Below, one piece after another: positions 1 to 5,084 of a stretch of 5,084 nucleotides of DNA. How positions within the stretch are numbered: position 1 is the first letter of the stretch; each line of letters starts with the position of its first letter. Position numbers and translations under genes: made by a program. Below the pieces are notes generated by a model that was not told the origin of the DNA, did not search any database, and saw nothing but the letters and a program-made list of their open reading frames with translations. The DNA comes from Geminicoccaceae bacterium (GTDB lineage: Bacteria > Pseudomonadota > Alphaproteobacteria > Geminicoccales > Geminicoccaceae), in NCBI GenBank assembly GCA_030824835.1, contig JAPJRA010000338.1:1-5084 (forward strand), read 5' to 3'.

Positions 1-153
1 GGCGGCAACCCACCACTTTCCCGCCTGCCCAGGGACAACGTCCGTAGTAACGACAGCTAGCGCCGGTCGGCGCTGCCGGTCGAGCATTTGCCGGGGCCGG
101 CATCGTCGCATCGGGCTCGGCGACGACCGTGCCCGGGATCGTGTCCATGGTGC
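1..153. other. Unassigned sequence at left edge
   Basis: No gene can be named here. On the minus strand an ATG at 148, five bases past the arsR stop, opens a frame that stays open to the window edge (49 codons, beginning MDTIPGTVVAEPD). It has no recognisable motif, and a second minus frame is also open, so this may be chance in GC-rich DNA. On the plus strand one frame runs from the edge to a TAG at 58-60 and could be the tail of a gene to the left. ArsR proteins of the type at 154-507 are often followed by an SRPBCC/AHSA1-domain gene. Neither open minus frame resembles such a protein. Confidence 0.3.
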
Positions 154-507
154 TCAGATTTCCTTCTCTTCCGCCTTCTTCCTGTCTTCCTCGCGCAGCA
201 GGGCGTCGAGGGCATCGAGACGGTCGCTCCAGAAGCGCTGGTAACGCTTGAGCCAGGCGTCGGCCTCCGCGAGCCGCTGCGCCTGGAGACGACAGAGGTG
301 TGTCCGCCCGCGGATCATGCGCGTCACCAGCCCGGCCCGCTCCAGCACGCGCACGTGCTTCGACGCCCCGGCGAGCGACATGCTGTAGGGCGTCGCGAGC
401 TCGCCGATGGACAGCTCCCGCTCGGCCAGCTGCCCGAGCATGGCCCGCCGCGTGGGGTCGGACAGGGCGTGGAATACGGCGTCGAGACGTGGGGAATGTT
501 CAACCAT
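154..507 (-). CDS. ArsR-family winged-helix transcriptional repressor
   Basis: This is a 117-residue DNA-binding repressor of the ArsR/SmtB fold. The N-terminus (VFHALSDPTRRAMLGQL, residues 11-27) is the signature of the subgroup usually paired with SRPBCC-domain genes. The recognition helix lies around residues 44-57 (SLAGASKHVRVLER), followed by the wing (GLVTRMIRGRTHLCRL). The C-terminal segment ADAWLKRYQRFWSDRLDALDALL is typical of the subgroup and probably helps dimerise the protein. The metal-sensing cysteine motif ELCVC of classic ArsR/SmtB proteins is absent. The only cysteine is C72, so arsenic or metal sensing is not supported and the ligand is unknown. The C-terminus is a highly charged tail (REEDRKKAEEKE). 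No Shine-Dalgarno site precedes the ATG at 507, which sits inside a palindrome about 7 bases after a good -10 box, so the mRNA may be leaderless. The gene lies downstream of the multicopper oxidase gene on the same strand but has its own promoter. Confidence 0.9.
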   Translation of the reverse strand: MVEHSPRLDAVFHALSDPTRRAMLGQLAERELSIGELATPYSMSLAGASKHVRVLERAGLVTRMIRGRTHLCRLQAQRLAEADAWLKRYQRFWSDRLDALDALLREEDRKKAEEKEI

Positions 508-515
508 GTGGTTGA
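500..515. promoter_or_regulatory. Perfect palindrome over the arsR start codon, likely ArsR autoregulatory operator
   Basis: TCAACCA-TG-TGGTTGA is a perfect inverted repeat with 7-base arms and a 2-base centre. It includes the arsR start codon (minus-strand ATG at 507-505) and touches the last base of the -10 box. A dimeric ArsR bound here would cover the transcription start, the standard way such repressors control themselves. From memory, CAACCA/TGGTTG symmetry at this location is common for this ArsR subgroup. The symmetry is read directly; the binding protein is inferred. Confidence 0.7.
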
Positions 516-542
516 CTATACTTGAAGTCCGCCTACTGTAAA
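515..542 (-). promoter_or_regulatory. Sigma-70-type promoter of arsR
   Basis: On the minus strand a -35 box TTTACA (537-542; 5 of 6 match to TTGACA) is separated by 16 bases from a -10 box TATAGT (515-520; 5 of 6 match to TATAAT). Transcription should start about 7 bases further on, near 507-508. That is at or next to the A of the arsR ATG, and there is no Shine-Dalgarno sequence in between. This predicts a leaderless or nearly leaderless transcript. Confidence 0.65.
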
Positions 543-554
543 CCGTTCGGTTTA
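539..554. promoter_or_regulatory. Perfect palindrome overlapping the arsR -35 box, putative operator
   Basis: TAAACCG-TT-CGGTTTA has 7-base arms around a 2-base centre and overlaps the arsR -35 box by four bases (539-542). Its geometry is the same as the palindrome at 500-515, and five of seven half-site positions agree (T-A/C-AACC-A/G). It could be a second ArsR site. Alternatively it could be a site for a TetR-family protein, since AAACCG/CGGTTT half-sites resemble many TetR operators. It lies just after the multicopper oxidase stop codon but has no T-run on either side, so it does not look like a terminator. Confidence 0.6.
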
Positions 555-559
555 TCTAT

Positions 560-1903
560 CTAAGCGGTGACCTCGACAACGCCCATCATGCCGGCATCGC
601 CGTGCTCGGCGATGTGGCAGTGGAACACGCTCTTGCCGGCGAAGTCCCGGAACGGGATGAGGATCTCGACCCGCTCGCCGGGCTCGAGGTTGATCGTGTC
701 GCGCCAGGCGCGGTAAGGCGGCTCCACCCCGTCCCGGCGCCAGACCTGGAACGGCCAGGTGTGCAGATGAAACACGTGGTCCTGGGTGTCGACGTTGCGG
801 ATCTCCCAGCATTCCAGGTCGCCCAGCCGGGCGCGGATCGGCTCCATGTGCCCATGCCCGTCGGCGGTAAGGAAGGCCATCGCCATCCGAAAGCTCCGCC
901 GGACCGCGACGGCTTCCGGCTCCAGCCGCTCCACCTCGGCCAGCCGGCCGGCGACGGGCATGGCCACGAGACCGGCGACCGCCACGAGCGTCAGCAGCTC
1001 CTCCGGCGCGGACGGATCGCGCCGCGCGCCGCTGTTGTAGGGCTTGGCCATCAGCTGCACCGGCACGCCGGGCTCCAGGTCCAGCAGCAGGTCGATCCGC
1101 TGCGCCGGCGTGACCACCAGCTCGGTCACCTCGCGCGGCGCCTCCAGCAGGTGGCCCTCGTGCGCGATCAGCCGGCACGGCGCGCCGTCGTCGCGGGCCA
1201 GCCGGAGGATGCGCGCGTTGCAGGCATTGATCAGCCGCAGCCGCACGAAGGTCGAGCCTGCCGCGATCACCGGCCTGATCATGCCGTTCGCGCACAGCAA
1301 CGGCCCCGTCTTGCCCCGTGCCCAATCGCCCGTCGTGTGCGGCGCCGGTCGCCCGTCGACCACGCTCAGATCCTTGATCACCACCACCTGCTCGTCGGCG
1401 GCCGCGAGCCAGGGCGGCGGTGCCGTCGCCGGGTCGATGATCAGCGGCCCGGCGAGCCCGCGCCACAGCTGGCGCGCCAGATGATGATGGCGGTGCGGGT
1501 GGTACCAGAACGTGCCGCCATAGCCGGCGGGCACGGTGAGCTCGTAGAGGAACGCCTCGCCCGGCGGTACCTCGACGAAGATGTTGTCGCTGTTGCCGGC
1601 GGGCGAGACGTGCAGCCCGTGAAAGTGCAGGTTGGTCGGCTCGTCCAGCCGGTTGACGAGCCACACCCGCAGCCGATCCCCCTCCCGCGCCCGCAGCAGC
1701 GGCCCGGGAAAGGCACCACTGTAGGTCAGCAGCTCGACCGTCTGACCTTCGACCTGCACGGTGGCCGGCCGCGCCTCCAGGGTGACGTCGACCGTTTGCC
1801 CGGCGCCGGGTGTGGGCACCGCCACGGACGCCGATGTCGCCCGCACCGCGAGCAGGCCGACGGCGCCTTGCAGGATGGATCGCCGACTGCCGGGTCGAAG
1901 CAT
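560..1903 (-). CDS. Tat-exported multicopper oxidase (laccase-like)
   Basis: This 447-residue cupredoxin-fold oxidase should oxidise an organic substrate or metal ion at a type 1 copper and reduce O2 to water at a trinuclear centre. All four copper motifs are present: HFHG (H93, H95), WYHPH (H135, H137), HVFHLH (H376, H379, H381) and HCHIAEHGDAGM. In the last, C429 and H434 are type 1 ligands, H428 and H430 bind the trinuclear centre, and M439 is the axial Met. The N-terminus carries a twin-arginine motif, SRRSILQ (residues 6-12), so folded export to the periplasm is likely, although the hydrophobic stretch is short and broken by R21. The start at 1903 is chosen because GAGGA lies 7 bases upstream and the Tat motif follows at once. 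The frame stays open to an ATG at 2128, but that would overlap the divergent gene at 2032 and bury the signal. No Met-rich insert like that of CueO is seen, so a copper-detoxification role is not supported and the substrate is unknown. Confidence 0.92.
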   Translation of the reverse strand: MLRPGSRRSILQGAVGLLAVRATSASVAVPTPGAGQTVDVTLEARPATVQVEGQTVELLTYSGAFPGPLLRAREGDRLRVWLVNRLDEPTNLHFHGLHVSPAGNSDNIFVEVPPGEAFLYELTVPAGYGGTFWYHPHRHHHLARQLWRGLAGPLIIDPATAPPPWLAAADEQVVVIKDLSVVDGRPAPHTTGDWARGKTGPLLCANGMIRPVIAAGSTFVRLRLINACNARILRLARDDGAPCRLIAHEGHLLEAPREVTELVVTPAQRIDLLLDLEPGVPVQLMAKPYNSGARRDPSAPEELLTLVAVAGLVAMPVAGRLAEVERLEPEAVAVRRSFRMAMAFLTADGHGHMEPIRARLGDLECWEIRNVDTQDHVFHLHTWPFQVWRRDGVEPPYRAWRDTINLEPGERVEILIPFRDFAGKSVFHCHIAEHGDAGMMGVVEVTA

Positions 1904-2031
1904 GCTGCCATCCTCGCCGTGGTATCGGGTATGTCTGTTAGGCGACCGCTGGTGCAGTAGTAATATATGCTTACTACCCATCCATCCGACCACGCTGATA
2001 CACGGTCGGTCAGCTAGCAGGGGGAGCGCGC
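1904..2031. promoter_or_regulatory. Divergent promoter region between multicopper oxidase and glyoxalase operon
   Basis: This 128-base gap lies between two outward-facing start codons and must hold the promoters of both units. Its middle (1957-1977) is clearly more AT-rich than the surroundings and contains TATATT on the minus strand and TAATAT on the plus strand as possible -10 boxes. Neither has a convincing -35 box at the right distance, so exact promoters are not assigned; both may depend on an activator. A second inverted repeat, CCGACC (1986-1991) / GGTCGG (2004-2009) with a 12-base spacer, lies in the plus-strand leader and might form a weak hairpin. Confidence 0.5.
1957..1977. promoter_or_regulatory. 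Inverted repeat in divergent promoter region, putative operator
   Basis: GTAGTAA (1957-1963) and TTACTAC (1971-1977) are perfect inverted arms with a 7-base spacer, TATATGC. The arms overlap the candidate -10 boxes facing both ways, so one dimeric regulator bound here could control the oxidase gene and the dehydrogenase operon together. The half-site is unlike the TNAACCR half-sites at the arsR promoter, so the local ArsR is not an obvious ligand. The regulator is unknown. Confidence 0.5.
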
Positions 2032-2427
2032 ATGGCCAAGGCCATCCATATGATGATTCGGGTGCTCGATCTCGACCGGTCGATCGCCTTCTACCGGACG
2101 GCGCTCGGGCTGGAGGTCGCCGATACATTCGATTTCGACAGCTTCACCTTGGTCTATCTGCGCAACGCGGAGGCCGATTTCGAGGTCGAGCTGACGCTGA
2201 ACAAGGGGCGCGAGGAGCCGTACGCGCTGGGCGACGGGTATGGGCACGTGGCCTTCTGCGTCGACGATCTCGACGGCCTGCACGCCCGGCTCGAGACGGC
2301 CGGCATCGCCCCCAATCCGATCAAGGAGTTCCACCGCGACGGTGGGCTGATGGCACGCTTCTTCTTCATCCAGGACCCGGACGGGTACAAGATCGAGGTT
2401 CTGCAGCGGCACGGCCGCTACCGCTGA
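2032..2427 (+). CDS. gloA: Glyoxalase I-like VOC-family metalloenzyme (lactoylglutathione lyase type)
   Basis: This 131-residue cytoplasmic protein matches the GloA layout of two beta-alpha-beta-beta-beta modules. The expected reaction is isomerisation of the methylglyoxal-glutathione hemithioacetal to S-lactoylglutathione. All four metal ligands of bacterial glyoxalase I are visible: H6 (AIHMMIRV), E53 (FEVELTLNKG), H72 (GYGHVAFCV) and E122 (DPDGYKIEVLQ). They correspond to H5, E56, H74 and E122 of the E. coli enzyme. The length is close to that of E. coli GloA, as is usual for the short bacterial type. The ATG at 2032 has GGGGGAG five bases upstream. It is the first gene of an apparent operon, 28 bases before the dehydrogenase small subunit. 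A related VOC enzyme acting on another glutathione or aldehyde adduct is possible, and the gene symbol reflects family similarity only. Confidence 0.85.
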   Translation: MAKAIHMMIRVLDLDRSIAFYRTALGLEVADTFDFDSFTLVYLRNAEADFEVELTLNKGREEPYALGDGYGHVAFCVDDLDGLHARLETAGIAPNPIKEFHRDGGLMARFFFIQDPDGYKIEVLQRHGRYR

Positions 2428-2455
2428 GCAACGACTGCCAGGGAGGCAGCAGACG

Positions 2456-3016
2456 ATGAGCAAACAGATACTCAACCGGCGGGAGTTCCTGCGAACCGCC
2501 GGGAGCACCGCCGCCGCCGTCATGGTGGTCGGAGGCTCGACCACCATCCTCGCCAGCAACCGTGCCTGGGCGATGACGTTGGAGACGTTCACGCCGCACG
2601 AGGCCGAGGTCCTGCTGGCGATGACCCGCCAGCTCTACCCGCACGATCGGCTGGGCGACATCTACTATGCCGAGGTCGTCGAGTCCCTCGACGCCAAGGC
2701 CAAGGCGACGCCGGAGCTGGTCGAGCAGGTCAAGAACGGCGTCGCCGCCCTGGACGGCGAGCTGCATGTGCCGTTCCTGGAGCTCTCCGACGGCTACCAG
2801 CTCGAGGCCCTGCAGCGGATCGAGCAGACACCGTTCTTCGGCACGGTGCGCAGCCACACCGTGGTCGCCCTCTACAACAACCAGGTGCTGTGGTCCGACT
2901 TCGGCTACCAGGGCAGCTCGTGGCAGGATGGCGGCTATCTGCAGCGCGGCTTCCAGGATGCGGGCTGGACGCTCCAGCCCGACGCCGAGGCAAGCCCGCC
3001 GCCGTTCTTGGGTTGA
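2456..3016 (+). CDS. Gluconate 2-dehydrogenase subunit 3-family protein, Tat signal (dehydrogenase small subunit)
   Basis: This 186-residue protein is the small (gamma) subunit type found with membrane-linked FAD sugar and alcohol dehydrogenases. A classic twin-arginine signal opens it: NRREFLR at residues 7-13, a hydrophobic stretch to about residue 33, and a likely cleavage site AWA|M after A39. The mature part has the family hallmarks: TPHEAEVLLAMTRQLYPHD near the start, YAEVVESLD, and the aromatic/glycine-rich FGYQGSSWQDGGYLQRGFQDAGW near residues 149-171. The mature part has no cysteine, so it carries no metal centre of its own. In characterised relatives this subunit helps fold the large subunit and exports it by Tat as a hitch-hiker, which fits because the next gene lacks a signal. 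The ATG at 2456 has GGGAGG nine bases upstream. The stop lies 14 bases before the large-subunit start, indicating co-transcription and probably coupled translation. Confidence 0.9.
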   Translation: MSKQILNRREFLRTAGSTAAAVMVVGGSTTILASNRAWAMTLETFTPHEAEVLLAMTRQLYPHDRLGDIYYAEVVESLDAKAKATPELVEQVKNGVAALDGELHVPFLELSDGYQLEALQRIEQTPFFGTVRSHTVVALYNNQVLWSDFGYQGSSWQDGGYLQRGFQDAGWTLQPDAEASPPPFLG

Positions 3017-3030
3017 GGGAGGCAAGAAAC

Positions 3031-4602
3031 ATGGCAACGACCTACGAACTCAGCGACGACAGCGTGGTGGTCATCGTCGGCTCGGGCGCCGGCGGTGGCA
3101 CGCTCGGCAACGAGCTGGCGCAGAAGGGCATCAAGGTGGTGCTGCTCGAGGCCGGCAAGCACGAGAGCATCGACACCTTCCAGAACGACGAGTGGGGCAG
3201 CTTCCTGCAGATCTCCTGGCTCGACAAGCGGACCACGTCGGGTGACTGGCGGGTGGCCAGGGACTTCTCCGGCCTGCCGGCGTGGATCTGCAAGACCGTC
3301 GGCGGGACGACCACGCACTGGGCCGGCGCGTCGCTGCGGTTCCAGGAGCACGAGTTCAAGGCCAAGACCACCTACGGCGAGATTCAGGGCGCCAGCCTGC
3401 TCGACTGGCCGGTGACCCTGGCCGAGCTCGAGCCCTACTACGCCAAGGCCGAGGACAAGATGGGGGTGACCCGTACCAACGGCATCCCCGGCCTGCCCGG
3501 CAACAACAACTTCAAGGTGCTCTATACCGGTGCGAAGCGGCTGGGCTACCAGCGGGTCAGCACCGGCCACATGGCGATCAACAGCCAGCCGCGCGCCGAC
3601 CGGCCGTCCTGCCAGCAGATCGGCTTCTGCTTCCAGGGCTGCAAATCCTCGGCCAAGTGGAGCACGCTCTACACCGAGATCCCTGCCGCTATCGCCACCG
3701 GCAAGCTCGAGCTGCGGCCACAGAGCCAGGTGCTGCAGATCCAGCACGGACCCGACGGCAAGGTCACAGGCGTGCTCTATGCCGACAAGGACGGCAACCA
3801 TCAGGTGCAGAAGGCCCGCATCGTGGCGGTGGCCGGCAACTCGATCGAGAGTCCGCGCCTGCTCCTGAACTCGGCCTCGGCCAAGTTCCCGGACGGGCTC
3901 GCCAACAGTTCGGGCCAGGTCGGCAAGAACTACATGCGGCACCTGACGGGGTCGGTCTACGCGGCGTTCGAGAAGCCGGTGCACATGTTCCGCGGCACGA
4001 CCATGGCCGGCATCGTGCAGGACGAGGTCGAGAACAACCCGAGCCGGGGCTTCGTCGGCGGCTACGAGCTCGAGACCCTGTCGCTGGGCCTGCCGTTCAT
4101 GGCGGCGTTCCTCGATCCCGGCGCCTGGGGGCGGAGCTTCACGCGCAAGATGGAGCAGTACCCCAATATGGCCGGCTTGTGGATCGTCGGCGAGGACATG
4201 CCGCAGGAGCGCAACGGCGTCACCCTGAGCAAGACTGAGAAGGACCAGTTCGGCCTGCCGGTGCCCAACGTCAATTTCGACGAGCACCCGAACGACATCG
4301 CCATGCGCAGCCATGCCTTCCGGCAGGGCACGGCTCTCTACCAGGCGGCTGGTGCCACCGACGTCTACGAGACCCCGCCCTACCCGAGCACGCACAATCT
4401 GGGCACCAACCGGATGAGTGCCAACGCCCGCGACGGGGTGGTCAATAGCCATGGCCAGAGCTGGGACATCAAGAACCTGTTCGTCTCCGACGGCAGCCAG
4501 TTCACCACCGGCGGCGCGGAGAACCCGACCCTGACCATCGTCACCCTGGCCATCCGCCAGGCCGACTACATCGCCGAGGCCATGGGCAAGAACGAGATCT
4601 GA
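3031..4602 (+). CDS. GMC-family FAD-dependent dehydrogenase, large catalytic subunit
   Basis: This 523-residue flavoprotein belongs to the GMC family, in the branch with glucose, fructose, sorbitol, gluconate and 2-ketogluconate dehydrogenases. The FAD-binding Rossmann motif is GSGAGGG (residues 17-23), with E40-A41-G42 at the ribose-binding position. GGTTTHWAGA (91-100) is the second FAD motif. C194, C200 and C204 have the C-x5-C-x3-C spacing that I recall for the 3Fe-4S cluster in FAD glucose dehydrogenase. The catalytic His is H455 in THNLGTNRM, and its partner N498 in GAENPTLTI is 43 residues later, as in other GMC enzymes. There is no signal peptide, so export should rely on the Tat signal of the small subunit just upstream. 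The ATG at 3031 follows GGGAGG by 8 bases. The frame stays open to an ATG at 2890, but that would run inside the upstream gene and add an unlikely N-terminus. The substrate cannot be told from sequence, and no cytochrome c subunit gene follows. Confidence 0.92.
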   Translation: MATTYELSDDSVVVIVGSGAGGGTLGNELAQKGIKVVLLEAGKHESIDTFQNDEWGSFLQISWLDKRTTSGDWRVARDFSGLPAWICKTVGGTTTHWAGASLRFQEHEFKAKTTYGEIQGASLLDWPVTLAELEPYYAKAEDKMGVTRTNGIPGLPGNNNFKVLYTGAKRLGYQRVSTGHMAINSQPRADRPSCQQIGFCFQGCKSSAKWSTLYTEIPAAIATGKLELRPQSQVLQIQHGPDGKVTGVLYADKDGNHQVQKARIVAVAGNSIESPRLLLNSASAKFPDGLANSSGQVGKNYMRHLTGSVYAAFEKPVHMFRGTTMAGIVQDEVENNPSRGFVGGYELETLSLGLPFMAAFLDPGAWGRSFTRKMEQYPNMAGLWIVGEDMPQERNGVTLSKTEKDQFGLPVPNVNFDEHPNDIAMRSHAFRQGTALYQAAGATDVYETPPYPSTHNLGTNRMSANARDGVVNSHGQSWDIKNLFVSDGSQFTTGGAENPTLTIVTLAIRQADYIAEAMGKNEI

Positions 4603-4612
4603 CCATGGTCCA

Positions 4613-4668
4613 GCGGCGCCGTGCGGGCCGAGGTCGGAGATCTTCCAGCCCGGCTCGTGCGGCGCCGC
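4613..4668 (+). terminator. Long GC-rich hairpin after the dehydrogenase operon
   Basis: Positions 4613-4630 pair with 4651-4668 over 18 positions, starting with the perfect arms GCGGCGCCG and CGGCGCCGC. Three inner pairs are G-U wobbles in plus-strand RNA but would be A-C mismatches in minus-strand RNA, so the structure favours the plus transcript. It starts 10 bases after the GMC stop codon. Only a weak pyrimidine run (TCCTTTCGTC, 4671-4680) follows, so it may be an imperfect intrinsic terminator or a 3'-end stabiliser rather than a textbook terminator. Confidence 0.55.
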
Positions 4669-4806
4669 GATCCTTTCGTCAAATCCCGGACCGCGCTATG
4701 TGCAATCGGACCGGCGGTTCCTTGATACTCCCGACCACGATCGTTCGACACCGCCGGCGCCCATAATTGCCAAGCTCCCGAGGAGGAGCAGGCCCGGAGG
4801 ACGCCC

Positions 4807-5084
4807 ATGCACGAGAACGACCAGGTCCCGCCCACGGCCCCCGCACCGCGCCGCCGAGCCGCTCCCTGGCCGCTGCTGCTCCTTCTGCTGCTGCTGGCCG
4901 GTGTCGGCTATTATGCGTGGTCGCAGCATGCGCAGGTGGCGACCCAGGGTGAGCAGCTGGCGGCGCTGACCGCCGCCCGGGATGAGGCCGTGGCCGAGTC
5001 CGCCCGGCGGCAGACGGCCCTGGCCGAGGCGGACCGGCAGCGCGCCGCCGCGGAGGCCGGCCGGGTGGAGCTCGAAGCGCAGCT
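4807..5084 (+). CDS. Membrane-anchored coiled-coil protein, N-terminal part (cut by window end)
   Basis: The first 92 codons of a gene that continues past the window. The ATG at 4807 has a strong GGAGG (4796-4800) six bases upstream. The protein begins with a short Pro/Ala-rich cytoplasmic tail ending in RRR (residues 15-17). One transmembrane helix follows at about residues 21-38, including eight leucines in a row. Then comes an Ala/Glu/Arg/Gln-rich stretch from about residue 42 onward (EQLAALTAARDEAVAESARR) with coiled-coil character. The positive-inside rule puts the coiled coil in the periplasm. Such an N-terminus occurs in OmpA-domain envelope proteins and other anchored scaffold proteins, but the deciding C-terminal domain is not visible and I do not name it. 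The hairpin and about 200 bases separate it from the dehydrogenase operon, so it is probably a separate unit. Confidence 0.75.
   Translation, partial: MHENDQVPPTAPAPRRRAAPWPLLLLLLLLAGVGYYAWSQHAQVATQGEQLAALTAARDEAVAESARRQTALAEADRQRAAAEAGRVELEAQ

Noticed and set aside
512..540. Plus-strand promoter using TTGACT at 512-517
   Set aside because: The matching -10 region is poor and no plus-strand gene follows. The minus-strand promoter in the same place is much better and precedes a gene.
539..554. Terminator of the multicopper oxidase gene
   Set aside because: The symmetric arms leave only a 2-base centre (or a 4-base loop with a 6-pair stem), and no T-run follows on the minus strand. Operator function fits better.
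602..1960. Long plus-strand open frame (452 codons) antisense to the multicopper oxidase
   Set aside because: Its translation is low-complexity Arg/His/Gln-rich sequence without motifs, as expected opposite a GC-rich gene. The minus strand carries all copper motifs.
1904..2128. In-frame N-terminal extension of the multicopper oxidase to an ATG at 2128
   Set aside because: It would overlap the start of the divergent glyoxalase gene, cross the control region and hide the Tat signal. The ATG at 1903 has a good ribosome-binding site.
2890..3030. N-terminal extension of the GMC subunit from an ATG at 2890
   Set aside because: It lies wholly inside the small-subunit gene in another frame. The ATG at 3031 is preceded by GGGAGG and starts just before the FAD-binding motif.
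2935..4452. Long minus-strand open frame (505 codons) antisense to the GMC gene
   Set aside because: It is a GC-bias shadow with repetitive composition. The plus frame has complete FAD and catalytic motifs.
4681..4806. Promoter for the membrane coiled-coil gene using CATAAT at 4762-4767
   Set aside because: No acceptable -35 box at 16-18 bases, so it is not listed as a feature.
1..5084. CRISPR arrays, insertion sequences, tRNA or rRNA genes
   Set aside because: No regularly spaced direct repeats, transposase-like frames with terminal repeats, or recognisable RNA gene sequences were seen.

Overview
The window is uniformly GC-rich, with GC-biased third codon positions and clear Shine-Dalgarno sites. 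It carries several Tat-exported redox proteins. This suggests a high-GC proteobacterium, probably an alphaproteobacterium of the Rhodospirillales/Acetobacterales type; that placement is an inference from style and gene families, not a proven assignment.

Layout, left to right. Positions 1-153 hold no gene I can name. An ArsR-family repressor (154-507, minus) follows, with its own promoter in the short gap 508-559. That promoter is flanked by two related perfect palindromes, one of which contains the start codon. Next is a Tat-exported laccase-type multicopper oxidase (560-1903, minus). A divergent regulatory region (1904-2031), AT-rich in its middle part, separates it from a plus-strand operon. 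The operon encodes a GloA-like glyoxalase I/VOC protein (2032-2427), a Tat-signal gluconate 2-dehydrogenase subunit 3-type small subunit (2456-3016), and a GMC flavoprotein dehydrogenase large subunit (3031-4602). The operon ends in a long GC-rich hairpin (4613-4668). A new gene starts at 4807 and runs off the window: a membrane-anchored coiled-coil protein that I cannot name.

Working model. The small subunit and the GMC subunit should form an FAD-dependent sugar/alcohol dehydrogenase of the glucose/fructose/gluconate/sorbitol dehydrogenase group. The small subunit's Tat signal would carry the signal-less flavoprotein across the membrane. The large subunit has the C-x5-C-x3-C pattern of the 3Fe-4S cluster known in this group, but no cytochrome c subunit gene lies in the window, so its electron acceptor is unresolved. 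The multicopper oxidase has all four copper-binding motifs and would also act in the periplasm. The glyoxalase is cytoplasmic and retains all four metal ligands. No previously unknown system is evident. The most interesting signals are the paired palindromes at the probably leaderless arsR promoter, the symmetric element between the divergent units, and the dehydrogenase that lacks a cytochrome gene.
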